Shown: positions 12,188-23,900, numbered from the stretch's first letter. The stretch: 64,000 nt of DNA from Diplosphaera chodatii (GCA_032358165.1 JAALGY010000033.1:868001-932000), one strand, 5' to 3'. Made by a program: numbers and translations. Notes: generated by a model from the sequence alone, not told the origin.

Positions 12188-14323
12188 ATGCCACCGCAAA
12201 GGGCGGACCCGCTGCCTGTGTTCGACCTGCAGCCATATTTGAACGGTGGGGCAGCACATGGCGATGTGTGACATGCCCATCTCAGGCCTGTACTCCTTGA
12301 TGCTCGGACTCGTCCACCGCCCACTACAATTTCTTGGTCACAGGTGACGAAACCGGCAGGAATACTCTGGCAGAGGGCGTTGCAGCGTGCCTGCACGAGA
12401 CAGGCGCCTGTGTGGTGCGGGACCCGCGGGTGCAGCCCAGGTACATGGTGCTGTGTTGCACCGAGCCCACGTGCTTTGCTGTCGTGCGACTAAAATCCTC
12501 GGTACATTGCGGATGCACAGTTGGTGGTAGTCACTTCACAGGTGGTAACATCATGCATTGAATGGTGTGCAGCGACCAGTCGACCTTCCTCGACATGATG
12601 GAGCGGTACTTTCAGCAGCCAACGGAGGTCAAGCTGCGCGACGCAAGGCCGAACCTGCACTACCAGGTGCACAGGAGGTGGCGCTTCGGTCATTGCTACA
12701 GTTGCTACAGTGTTGGTGAACACCGTTTGCAATATAGCATCTCACATGAATGACATTGCAGGTGGGCGTCACGCCCGAGGGTGTGGAGGTGCCCAAGGCG
12801 GCGCACGATGCTGCGGTGCAGGCCATCATCCGCAACCAGCCGGAAGGTCACAGGTGCGAGCCCCGTGACATACTGGGGCGCACCTTGCGGACTGCAGTGC
12901 ATCACCTGAGCGCGGCCACCTTCTACTTCTTGTTGAGGGAAGACCGTCACAGTGCTAATGCTGGTGTGGCTGCTTCGGCAGAGCTGCACCGCTCGAAGGG
13001 GGTGGTGGCGCAGACCCCAAGTGGCGCTTCATGGCGCGGATCGGGCCGCGGCCGGCTGTCACGCAGTATGCGGAGCTCAACGCCGCACCTGTGCACCCAG
13101 AAGGTGTGCTGTGACGACACTCGGAGTGCGGAAGGACTGCTGAGCTAGGGCATGGGCCTGCCCTCAGCTGGCGAGAACGAGTGCCAATTGGCTACGGAGA
13201 CCAACGTTTCCATATCGTTTGGGCATGCTCGCACAATCGCAGCAGCACAAGGGGATTGGGGCAGCAGGTGCTTGCGCTTGGTCGGACCGAACATGGGGTG
13301 TGTATGCTGCAGGCTTCGAAGAGTGGGAGAGCGTGGTCCAGGGCTGGGGCAGCAAGATGCTGGCGACGGTGTCAGCGGTGGCGGAGCTGGCCGCCCAGGG
13401 CTTTGGCCTCCCGCGCACCGCCTTCTCAGACCTCATGGCCTGTGGGCCGCATCTTTTGGCACCCACAGGTATGTGAAGAGGCTGTCATCTGTCGGCCCTC
13501 TGTCCGGACATGAGGTCAGCACAGAGCAGTAGCCCAGCATGACAAGCCCTGACAGTCGGTGTGGCGATGACCCTTCAGGGGCGGACTTGCAGAAGCACGG
13601 GCAGGCTGGCCGTGTGATCGCGGGCTTCCACAGCGACCTGAACTTTCTGACAATCCATGGCAAATCGCGGTATCCAGGGCTGCATATCTGGCTGCGTGAC
13701 GGCACCCGTACCCCTGTTCGGATTCCAGGTACCTGTTTGCAGAGCTCTTGCGACGTGCACATCCACACTCTTGCTGCAACTTGTCATGTACAACGTGTCA
13801 TTGCTTCATGCTGCAACCTGGTGCTTGTGCAGACGGCTGTCTGCTCCTGCAAGCTGGCAAGCAGCTGGAATTCCTTACGGGTGGTCATGTGCAAGCCGGG
13901 ATGCATGAGGTGCGCTCTGTGGCAATGGAGGTGTAGCACATGCGGCTTGTTGACCACATGATGTAGCAGAACATCATATAACGCTGGCTGCAGGTTGTGT
14001 GCACTGACGCTACAGTCGCAGCGGTGAACGCGGCCCGTCAAGCAGGGCGATCCCTGTGGCGTGTCTCATCAACTGTGTTCGGCCACATTGCCTCAGACCA
14101 GGTGTGTGGGATGCCGCGACACCACCTGCTGCATGCACAGGCTGCGCCTTTTGCATGGGCTTTCAGTCGTTGGCGTCCGTGTTGCGAGCACCACCATGTA
14201 TTGTTGCAGGTGCTCAAGCCGCTAGGGCACTATGCAACGGCAGATGCAAGGACACAGTACCCAGAGGTCACAGCGGGGGAGTTCGTGCAGCAAGAACTTG
14301 AAAGCATATGCCTCAAGGCCTAG
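12188..14323 (+). CDS. 2-oxoglutarate/Fe(II) oxygenase, ten-exon paralogue
   Basis: Same family as the intronless neighbour. Exons: 12188-12245, 12344-12440, 12573-12666, 12762-12846, 13014-13103, 13313-13468, 13579-13728, 13833-13909, 13994-14101, 14210-14323. The product starts MPPQRADPLPVFDLQPYL. It keeps the HxD pair (GFHSDLNFLTIHGKSRYPG), the distal His (GGHVQAGMHEV) and an Arg at the likely RxS site (LWRVSST), and ends KSICLKA-like (LESICLKA). Exon 4 has two possible donors; the one used here (GT at 12847) is weaker but keeps the frame and gives the Asp shared with the other copy before PKWRF. The loop between the distal His and RxS is longer than in plant 2OG enzymes, so the RxS assignment is an inference. 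Membership of the superfamily is clear; the reaction is not. Confidence 0.85.
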
Positions 14324-14414
14324 GCGCGGCACAAAAGGTTGCTACACTGTATGCAGGAGCAGCAGCAACGGTGTTGACTTGTCGCATGGAGCGTTCTCGA
14401 CTACAGCTTCATGG

Positions 14415-14419
14415 TGTAA
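14415..14419 (+). terminator. TGTAA polyadenylation signal
   Basis: Chlorophyte TGTAA 91 nt after the stop of the ten-exon oxygenase. Confidence 0.5.
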
Positions 14420-14571
14420 TGTAGCGAGTGCAAATGACAAACCAATATACCGTCACATGCGGAGCTGTGCAATCCTGTGCGCTGCTGGGCTTCAACGTTC
14501 TTCCCGCAGTGTGTGCAACATAGGCTACTGTGATGTCATGTCCAGCTGTGTCAGCATCCCATGCCGTCTCG

Positions 14572-15846
14572 TCAAGCAAACGTCCGGGAGGACTTGGCGT
14601 TCAGTATCTCGATCCAGTAGCCATCTGCGCATATGAAGCACATGTCTACGGACGGCCGTCTTGACTGCAAGCAAGGCTGTGTTACCAAGAACAATGCAGT
14701 CGCAGACCTAGCACGAACAGTGAGCACCTGGGTCCTGTATGAAGGCCAAGCCTGCAGCAGGACATCATAGAACAGTGAGTGAAATGATGACCGAATGTCG
14801 TGCATGCAGCACGGCAAGGCTATGTTTGGCGGTCAAGTACAATAACAAACCTTGCATCTTGCCATCATCTGGTTTCTGCATCCCAAAGCTGCAATGTATT
14901 AGACATTACCTGCCACGGTGCGTTACAAATGGTGTTGCATACAGGTGCACGACGAACGAGTACTGACCTTCACGAACTTCACGCCGAGGCTCTCAAACCG
15001 CTCACAGGCCTTGTACACGTCTGGCACTGCACGACAGCACTCCTCCTGAGTGATTGCGCAATAGCTTCGCTGGTGCTGTGGGGGTATCGTAAAAGGCAAA
15101 TGCAGGGGTCGACGCAAACTGGGCTTTGGCGACTCACCTGACAAGCCGATGTGGCCATATCCCTTTGGATCCGAGTTGCCATTGTGCACTTCGAATGACT
15201 CATCATCCTCAGTGCCCCAGTTGTGCGTCAGCTCCAGCGCTGTCGAGCATGACAAGATGTGTTGACCGCTGGGTGCCATTAATTGACTGTCAGGGCAGCA
15301 CACCATGTTATTGCACAGGACAACACAACTGCTGAGACGTTGCACCCACTTGCTGGCTGCTTGAACATCCACTCCACCTGCACATCGCCAACATAGAGTA
15401 AGATGCAGTCGGTCAGATGGAAGAAGCCAGCGCTTGGCCACAGAGGCTGCAGGTGCACAACTACTTGCCCTGTCTTTGGGATCGTCGGGGATGTCGTCCT
15501 CGGAATGGAAGCCCAAAAAATATAACGAAAAGTTCATCTCCTTGAAGTCCAACTTGCTGATCAGCTGCATGCCGATGATGCGTGTGTAGAAGTCCAACGA
15601 TCTCTTCGGGTCCTTGATGCGATACCTACAGCAAGAGAGTCGCGGTCGCTTCTCACTCAGGAGGAGGTGAAGGACTCCTGAGGTCGAGTGCAGTGATGCA
15701 TCTGCTATGGCATCATGCATCCGTGCTTCACCGCTCAACACGGCAGCGTCTCACATGGTCTGCTGGAAAATGAAGTCCTTTGTCTCAGGCGCGCGTTCTT
15801 TGCTCACACCCGGCGTACTGAGTAGCTCCTGCTTTGACTGCGCCAT
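14572..15846 (-). CDS. GLO1: Lactoylglutathione lyase (glyoxalase I)
   Basis: Converts the hemithioacetal of methylglyoxal and glutathione to S-lactoylglutathione; methylglyoxal detoxification. Eight exons on the minus strand: 15846-15755, 15625-15469, 15377-15350, 15239-15138, 15026-14968, 14875-14851, 14751-14728, 14624-14572, joining in phase to 540 nt (179 aa, close to the usual size of about 184). Metal ligands of the eukaryotic Zn-type enzyme are all present: Gln in FQQTMYRIKDP (about residue 29), Glu in TLELTHNWGTE, His in YGHIGLS and Glu in DGYWIEIL. KPDDGKMQ and GLAFIQDPDG form the C-terminal glutathione loop. No transit peptide is evident, so it is probably cytosolic. Three exons are only 24-28 nt. 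Intron 2 begins GCAAGT, a GC-AG intron; no GT choice keeps the family motif. Confidence 0.93.
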
Positions 15847-16440
15847 GATGCACCGTCTGCCTGCAGACTGGTGCATGTCACCTCGCATGCATGCATCTAT
15901 GATCGCACGGTCAAACACCGTTCGAGCACACCTGCATACACAAGTGAGATAGAAAGTGGCATGTTTGTACAGCGGTGCAAACAATACCGACTGCTGGAGG
16001 TTCGGTGTTGTGACGAGCGTTGCGCCGCTGTAATCTAGACAGCAGCGGTAACCAGGAAGACTTCCCGTGCTGCAAGAGTGATGGACAGCGGGACTGAAGA
16101 CCTGCTGTGTAGTGCATGAATATTCAATAACAACAGCATTATGCGCGCGTGAATAGCGGATGATCAGCAAAATGCAGCTGCTCGGCAGTGCTCAGCATGC
16201 ACCACCTTTTCGACCCTGCTGCATGCGCTCGTCCAAAACATGAAAACATGTTCGGCAGATGTCACCTGAACACGTGCGGAGCCAGTCACCAGGAGTTCTT
16301 GGAACCATCAATGCAGTCGCCATTTGCAAAAGCTGGGTTGTGCTTGGGCGCGCCATCAGTCGATCCGCCTGATGCGCCCGGTGTGGCGGAGCGGTATGCA
16401 GCTCCACAATTGGCAACTACAACGCAGTCCGGCCGCCTGA
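15847..16440. other. Upstream region of glyoxalase I, no gene supported
   Basis: Open frames exist on both strands at 16190-16440 but none has a recognisable product or consistent splice structure. A minus-strand frame with GAAYRSATPGASGGS looks protein-like and might belong to the next locus. Confidence 0.35.
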
Positions 16441-16465
16441 GCAAGTCATTGTCATCCTCTATGGT

Positions 16466-17135
16466 TCAGATATTCACGCAGCCACGGGCGTCGCAGACAG
16501 AAAGCTCAAGCAGCTCGAACTGCCCGGGCGAGGTGGTGCCCAGGATCATTGATGTCACAGCGTTGTGCGGCACCAGCGCCCCTGTCAGCAGCCGTGCGCC
16601 AGCAAATTCGCAGGCAACGCGTGCCTCCAGCTGCAGCGTTACTTCGCAAACAGTCCAGGCTCGCAACGGCAGCCTGCAGCATAGTCCATCGCCTACTGAC
16701 CTGCCGCTCAGCCGGCAGAAGCGTGGCAGCAGCCAGCAGCTGGCGCGCTGGCCTGCAGGTTGGTGTGATCTGGCGCCTGTTCTTAAAGGACATCCTGCCG
16801 TCAAACTGCATGCATAGGTTCTTCGCGACTAGGCACTAGTTTGCAAGGTGCTGCATGCATGCCTGCCACATGCATGCATGCCATACGGAGTGCCTACCCC
16901 TAGGCTGCTCTTGCTCAGCTGTTTTGAGATGCCTGTTTGCAGCTCCGGCGCACTCAAAGGCGAACGCACACCTTACGACGTCCCTGCCACTGCCGCCGCC
17001 GCCGAGGCAGAGCGCCGTGATGCGCTGCATGTGCTGCTGCATCATGCGCAGCAGTACACGCTGAAATGTCTCGGCCTGCCAGGCGCTGCATGGCAGCCTG
17101 CCAGATTGTGTTCAATGTTCAGCGGTACATGAAGC
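16466..17135 (-). CDS. Unidentified gene, strand and structure uncertain
   Basis: Not recognised. The best coding signal is minus-strand: an exon about 16744-16690 reading PARQLLAAATLLPAERQ, joined in phase to about 16635-16466 reading LEARVACEFAGARLLTGA and ending LLELSVCDARGCVNI then stop. Codon bias is strong (CTG, GTG, GAG). A further 5' exon around 17090-16960 could read FQRVLLRMMQQHMQRITAL. The plus strand of that last stretch is equally protein-like (TPYDVPATAAAAEAERRDAL, running to a stop at 17132), so a plus-strand gene ending there is a real alternative. No domain is visible in either reading. Confidence 0.35.
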
Positions 17136-17197
17136 AAAAAGCAACACTTGAGACTTTCGAGACTCAAGTAGTGTTCCAGTTGTGCAGCGGTACATGA
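17108..17197. repeat. Hairpin with TTCG loop flanked by imperfect direct repeats
   Basis: Two imperfect direct repeats (17108-17132 and 17171-17197) share CAGCGGTACATGA and a GTGTTC start. Between them, 17146-17169 is an inverted repeat, ACTTGAGACT-TTCG-AGACTCAAGT, pairing at nine of ten positions around a TTCG tetraloop. It lies just past a possible plus-strand stop and upstream of no known gene. Confidence 0.55.
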
Positions 17198-17442
17198 GTT
17201 TAGGGCTAGCTACAGCTACTTTCGTGTGAATGTCTGTAAATATGTATATACGTACGGTATTTGAACACTTGCAAGTGGTCGTTGACCTTCAGACAGGATA
17301 AGCAGCGCCAGGAACACTTCAGAGCTGCGCTTGCAATTGTAGTTTAGCAATGTTTATTCATGTGGCTGTCTGGCAATCATGTGTGTCAAGTGGCCCGAAA
17401 GCACAGTCTTCAAACACGTCCATGCATAGCGCACATGCCTTG
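17198..17442. other. AT-richer spacer
   Basis: Short stretch, locally poorer in GC (for example around 17235-17255), preceding the stop of the minus-strand CaaX gene. Probably 3' UTR; no exon seen. Confidence 0.4.
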
Positions 17443-19948
17443 TCACATGATGCAGCACCCGCAGCAACCCTTGTCTTTCTGTGCTGCTGTCTGCTGCTGC
17501 GGCTTGCTCTGCTGCTGCGGTTTTTGTGCTGCTGCAACCGGTAGGTCATCTGATTTTGCTGGGCGTTGGTCCCCCACCACCGTGCCTGGCCGCTCGGCAC
17601 CAACAGCAGCAGAAGTGTGCTGTTGTGCAACACTGCCTGGCTGCTCCGATCGCATCTGCTGCTGCCGTTCTGATCGCCGGGCCACGGCTTGCGGCTGCGG
17701 CTGCGGCTGCGGCTGCAGCATGCTCTGCGGCAGGTATGGCTCGCTGTAGGGCGTGTCAGCCTTTGGCGATGCTGGCGCAGGCTCTGTATCAGGCTCCATC
17801 GCCTGATACAAAGGAAGCATCTTAGGTTGTTGAAAGACTTTGCAACGTTTGGACACAATATCAGCACGTCTCAGGCACCATCGGCATGTCGTGAGGCACC
17901 TGCGCGGCCGGCTGGAGCTCCTCGCTGGCGTACGGGGTTTGCCTCAGGGGCTCAAGAGTGGCCGGCGGCGCCTGTGTACCAATGATGCAATTTGAGTCAT
18001 ATTGTTTCTTCCAGCAGCTGTGATGACAGCTTGCCGCAAGCGTGGACAGCACAGACGACATGCCTGGACAGCTGCCGATGATGTGCCTGGGCCCCTTGGC
18101 AATCGCGATGGCGATGCTGCATACTGCTGTACCGGTTCCTGCACTGGTTGCTCCTGCAGCACACACAAACCCATATGTCCAGGGAGCCTCATTGCTCACT
18201 TCAGCTGCATGATCGTCATGTGCAAATAAAAAAGGGGACACCCTGTTGCGATGAGAGTGTGCTCCACACAGGGCGCCGTCAGCTGCCGGCTGGGCAGGGC
18301 TGAGCAGGCGGTGTGCCCCACCTCGGCATACACTGGTGAGACGGACATCAGGCCGGGGATGCGGGTGGCGCTGCTGCTGCTGCTGGGCGTGGGCGACGCC
18401 GGGATGCGGGAGCCGCCACTGCCAGTGACTCCCGCACCGCCGCCGCCGTCCGCCTTGACCGGCGAGGCATACTCGGAGGTCGGCTTGGGTATTCTAGAGT
18501 GGCCTGCGGATTGCCGACATGACACATCAGCCAGCCTGCCGCATCTTGGCAGATTTCCCAGCGCAGATTCCCCTGCGACGAGGACAGCTGCCTCGCACCT
18601 GAGCCGCCGGATGCGCTGGGGGACTGCGTCGGCCCCGAGGGGATCCTGCTGGGCGAGGGTGCGAACGCGCTGGCGGCGCCCCGGCCACTCGCACGCCGCG
18701 GGGGACTGCACGACGTGCAGGACGCTCAGTCAATACCCCTTGCGTGCAGCTGCTCCCCGTCCGCACGATCACAAGCACGGCAGCCGGGCGATCCATGCCG
18801 GTGCAGGTGCCGGTGTGCAGGTGCCGGGGGATGCAGAGGCTGTGAGCGGCACCTGTCCTCCAGCATGAAGTCGCCGTCCGGGGCTCGGCCGTTGCCGGAC
18901 GGCGCGGCGATGAGCCACGACTGGTCGTCCCCGCTGGCGGTGAACAGCGAGCGGGTGACGCTGCCGCCGCCGCCGCTGCTGCCGCTGCGTGTGCGCTGGT
19001 GCTGCTGCTGCTGCTGCGCTTCCGGCGGGCTGCTGGACCCCGCCGCAGAGCGCAGCGACCGCGTCCACTGCCTGCTGGACGACTGTGGCGACGCCTCTGC
19101 AACGACCCCATCATTGAATGAGCCGTGCCGCGACAGTGATGCTTCAATGTCGTCGGCGCATGCTACCTTCTGAAGTCAAACTGATAAGTTACACGGGCGA
19201 GCCTGTATGCATGCCACCGGAAACTTACAACCGCTCAAACGACGATGTGCGACCACTACACTTGCTGTACTAGCATCTCAAATGTGCGCCGTGACGCATC
19301 AGGTTGATTTGATCAACACTTCTGGCCAGATAGACCATCAGCTTGAGGGCGGGGGGACACCCGCCGGTGGAGTCACCGCACTTCTACAGCAGGTATTCTA
19401 GATGAACTTTGCACCAGGGCGCACCTGCAATGCTGTTGATGTCTGCAACCGTAACCTTCTGAGGGCTCAACAGAAAGTCGTCCCCGTCCAGCTCATGAAT
19501 CGCCGACGTGAAGAACTCGTCCGAGTCCCTGCGCTCGGCGGGGCTGCGGCTCTGGGCTGCCGCAGCTGTGGGTGTCGCGGGCGCCGAGGTGGCCGACGAT
19601 GACGCCGAGGGCGTTTGCTGCGAGGCAAGGACCGGGGCCTCTGCCTGAGGACCTGGGAGCGGCGCCTCGACTGTGTCGCTGCGTTGCCGCTTCAGCAGCC
19701 GCAGCATATCGACACCAGGTGTGAGATCATGATCGATACGCTCGCGTCCGCTGCTGTGGATCGATGATCGCGCATGCACTCTGAAACCCTGGGTGTTGCT
19801 TGCGTCATGCCACGTCACGTCAAGCAACGCCAGCGCTGATCTGCGCCTCACTTGCTGCAAAACGGCCACCGCAGCACGCTTATGTTCAGCCTTTGCATCC
19901 ACAAAGAGGTCAGTGAGGCGTCCGTAGGGCGCAGGGCGAGCGGCACCT
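17443..19948 (-). CDS. Ser/Pro/Gln-rich protein with C-terminal CaaX box
   Basis: Unrecognised protein built of low-complexity segments. Exons on the minus strand: about 19948-19856 (PYGRLTDLFVDAKAEHKR), 19700-19430 (SPAERRDSDEFFTSAIHELDGDDF), 19161-18855 (DDIEASLSRHGSF and later SLFTASGDDQSWLIAAPSG), about 18690-18555 (SPSRIPSGPTQSPSASGG), 18507-18330 (RIPKPTSEYASPVKAD, SVSPVYAEV), about 17970-17865 (LEPLRQTPYASEELQPA) and 17820-17443. Short motifs of the form (T/S)P(V)Y-S/A-E recur. The last exon is Gln-rich and ends KDKGCCGCCIM: C-C-I-M is a CaaX box favouring farnesylation, and the preceding Cys pair could be palmitoylated, so the protein is probably membrane-attached. The first exon and start codon were not found. 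No enzymatic domain is visible. Confidence 0.55.
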
Positions 19949-20041
19949 GGGGTCTCAGTTGGCAGAGGCGTCAGCAGCCAGCCATGGGCATCGTGCTGTT
20001 GTCAACACCCTGCAGCAGGGTCAGCCCCGCCGCGGCTGCGC

Positions 20042-20211
20042 CATGCAGAATGACCACGGAGGCGCGGGTGCAGCACAAGGCCGTCAAGCTGATGACGAAG
20101 CGGCGGCCAAAGAAGCTGAGTAAGAGCGACAAGAGGCACGTGGGGTGCACCAGCTATGATCCAGCGCCGACACCGCCGCCAGAGTTTACCGTCACAGAGC
20201 AGAAGAAGTGA
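20042..20211 (+). CDS. Possible small basic protein or last exon
   Basis: Frame from the ATG at 20042: MTTEARVQHKAVKLMTKRRP, then KKLSKSDKRHV and a Pro-rich end, stop at 20209-20211 (55 aa). The Lys/Arg-rich composition is atypical of GC-driven shadow frames here, which favours real coding. It may be a complete small protein or the last exon of a plus-strand gene with unseen 5' exons. Function unknown; composition would suit a nucleolar or ribosomal-biogenesis role, but no family is recognised. It lies head-to-head with the 5' end of the CaaX gene. Confidence 0.35.
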
Positions 20212-20903
20212 GGTGATGGCCGCCCAGATGCAGGCAACCTACCCAGGCGACCTACATCGCGAGTCAGCAGGCAGTGCGGCAGCCTGGTTGCATTGCACTC
20301 AGCAAACCGCCTCAGCGGACGCGCAACCAGCGGCAAGATATGATGGCATGGCCGCAGCCGTTCCTGTGCTGAGGCTTAACCTCTGCACAACCACAGGCGT
20401 TGCAGCATAGTTGAACCTTGCTCACGGTGAACAGTACCAAGTCGGAAGTCAACACTGCTATGACAACCAGGTTGGGATGTTATGAAGCATGCAAGACACT
20501 GAGATGACGCCCGTCTTAAAACTCTGCATCTGCCGCATTGCAACCGTGAGGAGTTGGTACACGGGCATGGCAGCACCGCACATCAAAGGATTCTTACAGC
20601 TCAAATCAAACAGCAGAAAAGCACCCCGCACCCGTCAGAGGAGCAGTGTGGGCAAATGACAATGAGTCATTCGCGCGGCTGGTGCAACCTGGTCCAGTCT
20701 GTCCCAGACTCTCTCTCGAAACTACATGCAGACGCCTTGCAGGCCCTATGCCAGAGTAGCTACATTTCTACAGGCACTGCAGCTACCATGGCTCAGTGCT
20801 GACAGTCCTTCAACTATGGGGTGCACAGTGGTCGTCTGCCGCGCAAACTACAATGTCGCACTACTGGTGCCGCAACATGCATGTGCCAACTCATGGCAAC
20901 TGG
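20212..20903. other. Spacer and 3' flank of the remodeler gene
   Basis: About 690 bp without a supported exon. On the minus strand it contains TGTAA at 20598-20594, about 306 nt after the remodeler stop, which may be its polyadenylation signal. Confidence 0.45.
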
Positions 20904-23900
20904 TCATTGCATGTCGGCCCCAGGCGCTGCAGGCTGCAACTGTGCAGTCGCAGCCCCCGCAGCATCAGTGACCGCCGTCGCATGGACCTGCCCTGCAGCC
21001 ATGGGCGGCGCATCCGATGCTGCAGCCTGGATCCAGGCCCGCAGGCTGCCCTCTCTCCTGGCGGGCGAGGCGCCTGCGGGCGCGCCAACGGTGCCACCCT
21101 GCCGAGCGGCCGGCGAGCCAGACTGCCTGAGCTGCTGCGGCTGGTGCGGCTGCGCCGGCTGCTGCGCATCTGTTGCCGCAGCAGCTGGTCTGTGGGCGGG
21201 AGCCGCGTCCGGGCCCTGGGGAGAGTGGCTGCCGCGGCCCCGCTGCTGCTGGGCGGCCGCGGCCGCGAAGGCCGAGGGCCTCGCCCCGTGGTCCGCGCCG
21301 GGGGCCGCCGCTGCCGCCGCCATGTGCCTCACGCCGGCTGCAAGCTGCTGCGCGATGGCGGGCGTGCTGATGGGTGGGGAGGCGGGGGAGGAGGTCGCCG
21401 GCGACACCTCCCGCGACCTGGGCTTGAGCGGGGTGCTCATGCGGGAGGCGCCGCGCGGCTGCGGCGGCAGCCCCGTGCTGATGCTGGGCCGCGAGCCGAG
21501 CGCCAGCCCAATGTCGCCCGCGCCGCCCTGCGAGCCCCCTGCCGGCAGAACCCACAGCTGCTCAGCTTCACTCGCAGCGCCGCATGTCATGCACGTGCAC
21601 TCTGTGCCGTTGTAGGCCGACCGGTTCGGCAATGCAGCACGCCTGACACATGCCTTGGTGACACATACCCAGGGAGAATGTTGACGGCAGAATGTTGAGT
21701 TGGGGAGGCAGAAACTATTTGGTTGGAACGGCAGGCTGGAGGGAAGGGTCGCGCACGGCCGCCGGAGGTGACGATGGGCAGGGGGCCGGAGTGGGTGCGC
21801 GCCATCTCCAGCTGCCCCGACAGCGACCGCGCGCTGAGCTGGCGCTTGATGTCCAGCTCCGCGCCCGCCGCATCAAACGGGCTCCCGTCCCGCCCGCCGC
21901 CGCCCTGCGCCGGGACGCAGCAGGGTTTGCACTCCGCCAGTGACCGATGCTCACAGCACAGATCTCCTCATCCTGACGGTTTGCAGCACTGCTGTGGCGG
22001 CCCCGCGGCCTGCACCGCACCAGGGCAAGAGGGAGGGCAGGCCACCGGCCCTGTGCCGGTGTCAGCCAGGAACGCAGGGGTCGCCCAGTACCTTCACGGG
22101 GTGGCCGGGCAAGCCGGGCGCGCCCGACTGCACCGTCACGCCCCGCACCAGCGACCCGCTGGCCGTCTTCGTCAGGGCCCCTGCCTGTGATGTAGGGGAC
22201 AGTCCGGGGACGTCATTCACAGACCCCCAAGAAGTGCAGCAATGGGGCCGCAAGGAATACGCTATTGCAGCATGTGCGGTGGCATGTTTAGATGGGATGC
22301 AGATGGTACTTGTGGCACCTGGGGCGAGGGGGACACCGCGGCGTCGCGCTGCTGGCTGAAGGCCGAGAAGCCGGTGGACACCGCTGCGGGGGGGCCGGCC
22401 GAGGCGGCGGGCGCCGGCGGCTGCGACGCGTCCGACCGCGCGCGCTGGATGACCATCGTCTGCTGCGGCTGCTCCGGCTGCTGCGCCTGCCACATGCCCA
22501 GCACCTGCAGAAGTCGGACACCAGACTCGTGAGCGTGGCCTCGAGTTGGGCAAATGCTGTGTCTTGGCTGACCAGGGCAGCCAGACCGACGCGTTCAACC
22601 TCTGTTGCCTGTTGCCAGAAAACACAGTGGCGAGGGTTTGCCACATCAGTGTGATGGTCTCTGCAGCGCCAGGAACTGGTCTGCACAGCGACTGGGAGTC
22701 TGCCACAGACCAGGATCGTCGGCAAGGTGCAGGAGAAGGGCAGGCTGCGGGACGCCTGGCACCGCGGCAATCACCTGCTGGGACTGCAGCGGCGTGAGGC
22801 GGGTGAGCGGCAGGCCCGTGGGCTGCGCGAGCTGCCGGGCCAGGAGCTGCTGCTGCTGCGACAGGAAGCCGGCAGAGGAGGTGGCGGGCCCCGCAAAGCC
22901 GCCCGCCCCCGCGTGCGCCTGTGCAGCGGCGGCGCCACCCTGCAGCAGGCTCTAAACTGTCAGTTGTGGGGCGGTGCACAGTTGTGGGCGTACCGGTCCA
23001 CCAGGTCATTGCCCTGTTGTCCTTTGCTTGTAGCCGCTGATCTGATAGGTATGCACTGGCACCGGGCATGCACACAGATTGGTGCATGAAGGCACGGACA
23101 AGTCAAATGACAAACCCGAACCTGCGCCTTGCTGAGCTGCGGGGCTGATGCCACGTGCGGCAGCTGTGACGGCCGCGGCGGCTTGGCGGCCTGCTCACCG
23201 CCGCGCCGCCCGTTGGCCGCAGCGACGCCGTCCGCCTCCTGCTGACGACAGGCGCACCGCTTACGAGCTTGTGGTGGGCGCTTTGCTGCCGTGCAGGGGA
23301 AAGGAGATGAGGACATTAGACCTGCGAGCATGGTGGATTCGACTACAAGCCAGCATGTGGGCTGCATTGGCACCTGCGCGCCGTCGGCCTGGGCAGCGGC
23401 AGCGTCGGCGGCGTCCCCCGCGGCCTGCTGCACCTGCTGCGCCGGCGGCGGCGGCTGCGACGCGGCGCCTGCCTGCTGCTGCACGCCCTGCCCCTGCTGC
23501 ATTGGGTGATGGCACCCTCGATTCACCAGCATGCTTGAAATGTACACAACACTGCCATAGGTTTTCGGTTTCGGAAAACATCATCCCCGCATGTTTGGCG
23601 CAGAGTTGTATGCTTTTGCGTCGCTGACGTGCCCACCTGCTGCTGCTTCAGTGCGGCGGCCTGCTGCGCGGCCAGCTGCTCCCGCCGCTGCTGCTCCAGG
23701 AAGTGGTGCTTGAGCTGCTCCAGCTGCTCTGCCGTCATGCCATTGGCCTGCACGTTCTGCAGGTAGCGCATGAAGGCCGGCTGCGTGGCGAGGTCTGCGA
23801 GGCCCGGTTCCTGCAATGACACAGCACAGTTTCAGCATAATAGGGCCGAAAAGAGCTGCGAGGTGGCCTGTGCTGTCGAAGCATGGGCGAGCAGGTTTCA

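Noticed and set aside
14923..15741. Glyoxalase I as a single long 272-residue ORF
   Set aside because: The continuous frame reads through introns and loses the metal-binding and C-terminal motifs that the eight-exon model restores.
16850..16885. TGCATGC-rich palindromic run as a regulatory or origin element
   Set aside because: TGCATGC is common throughout the window's introns and intergenic DNA, so a local run is not evidence of function.
20796..21698. 300-codon plus-strand frame opposite the remodeler tail
   Set aside because: Arg/Gly/Cys-rich antisense shadow of the Ala/Gln-rich minus-strand exon; no domain.
22062..23087. 341-codon minus-strand continuous frame
   Set aside because: Crosses introns of the remodeler and changes frame relative to the better-supported exons; only its short segments in phase with splice sites are used.
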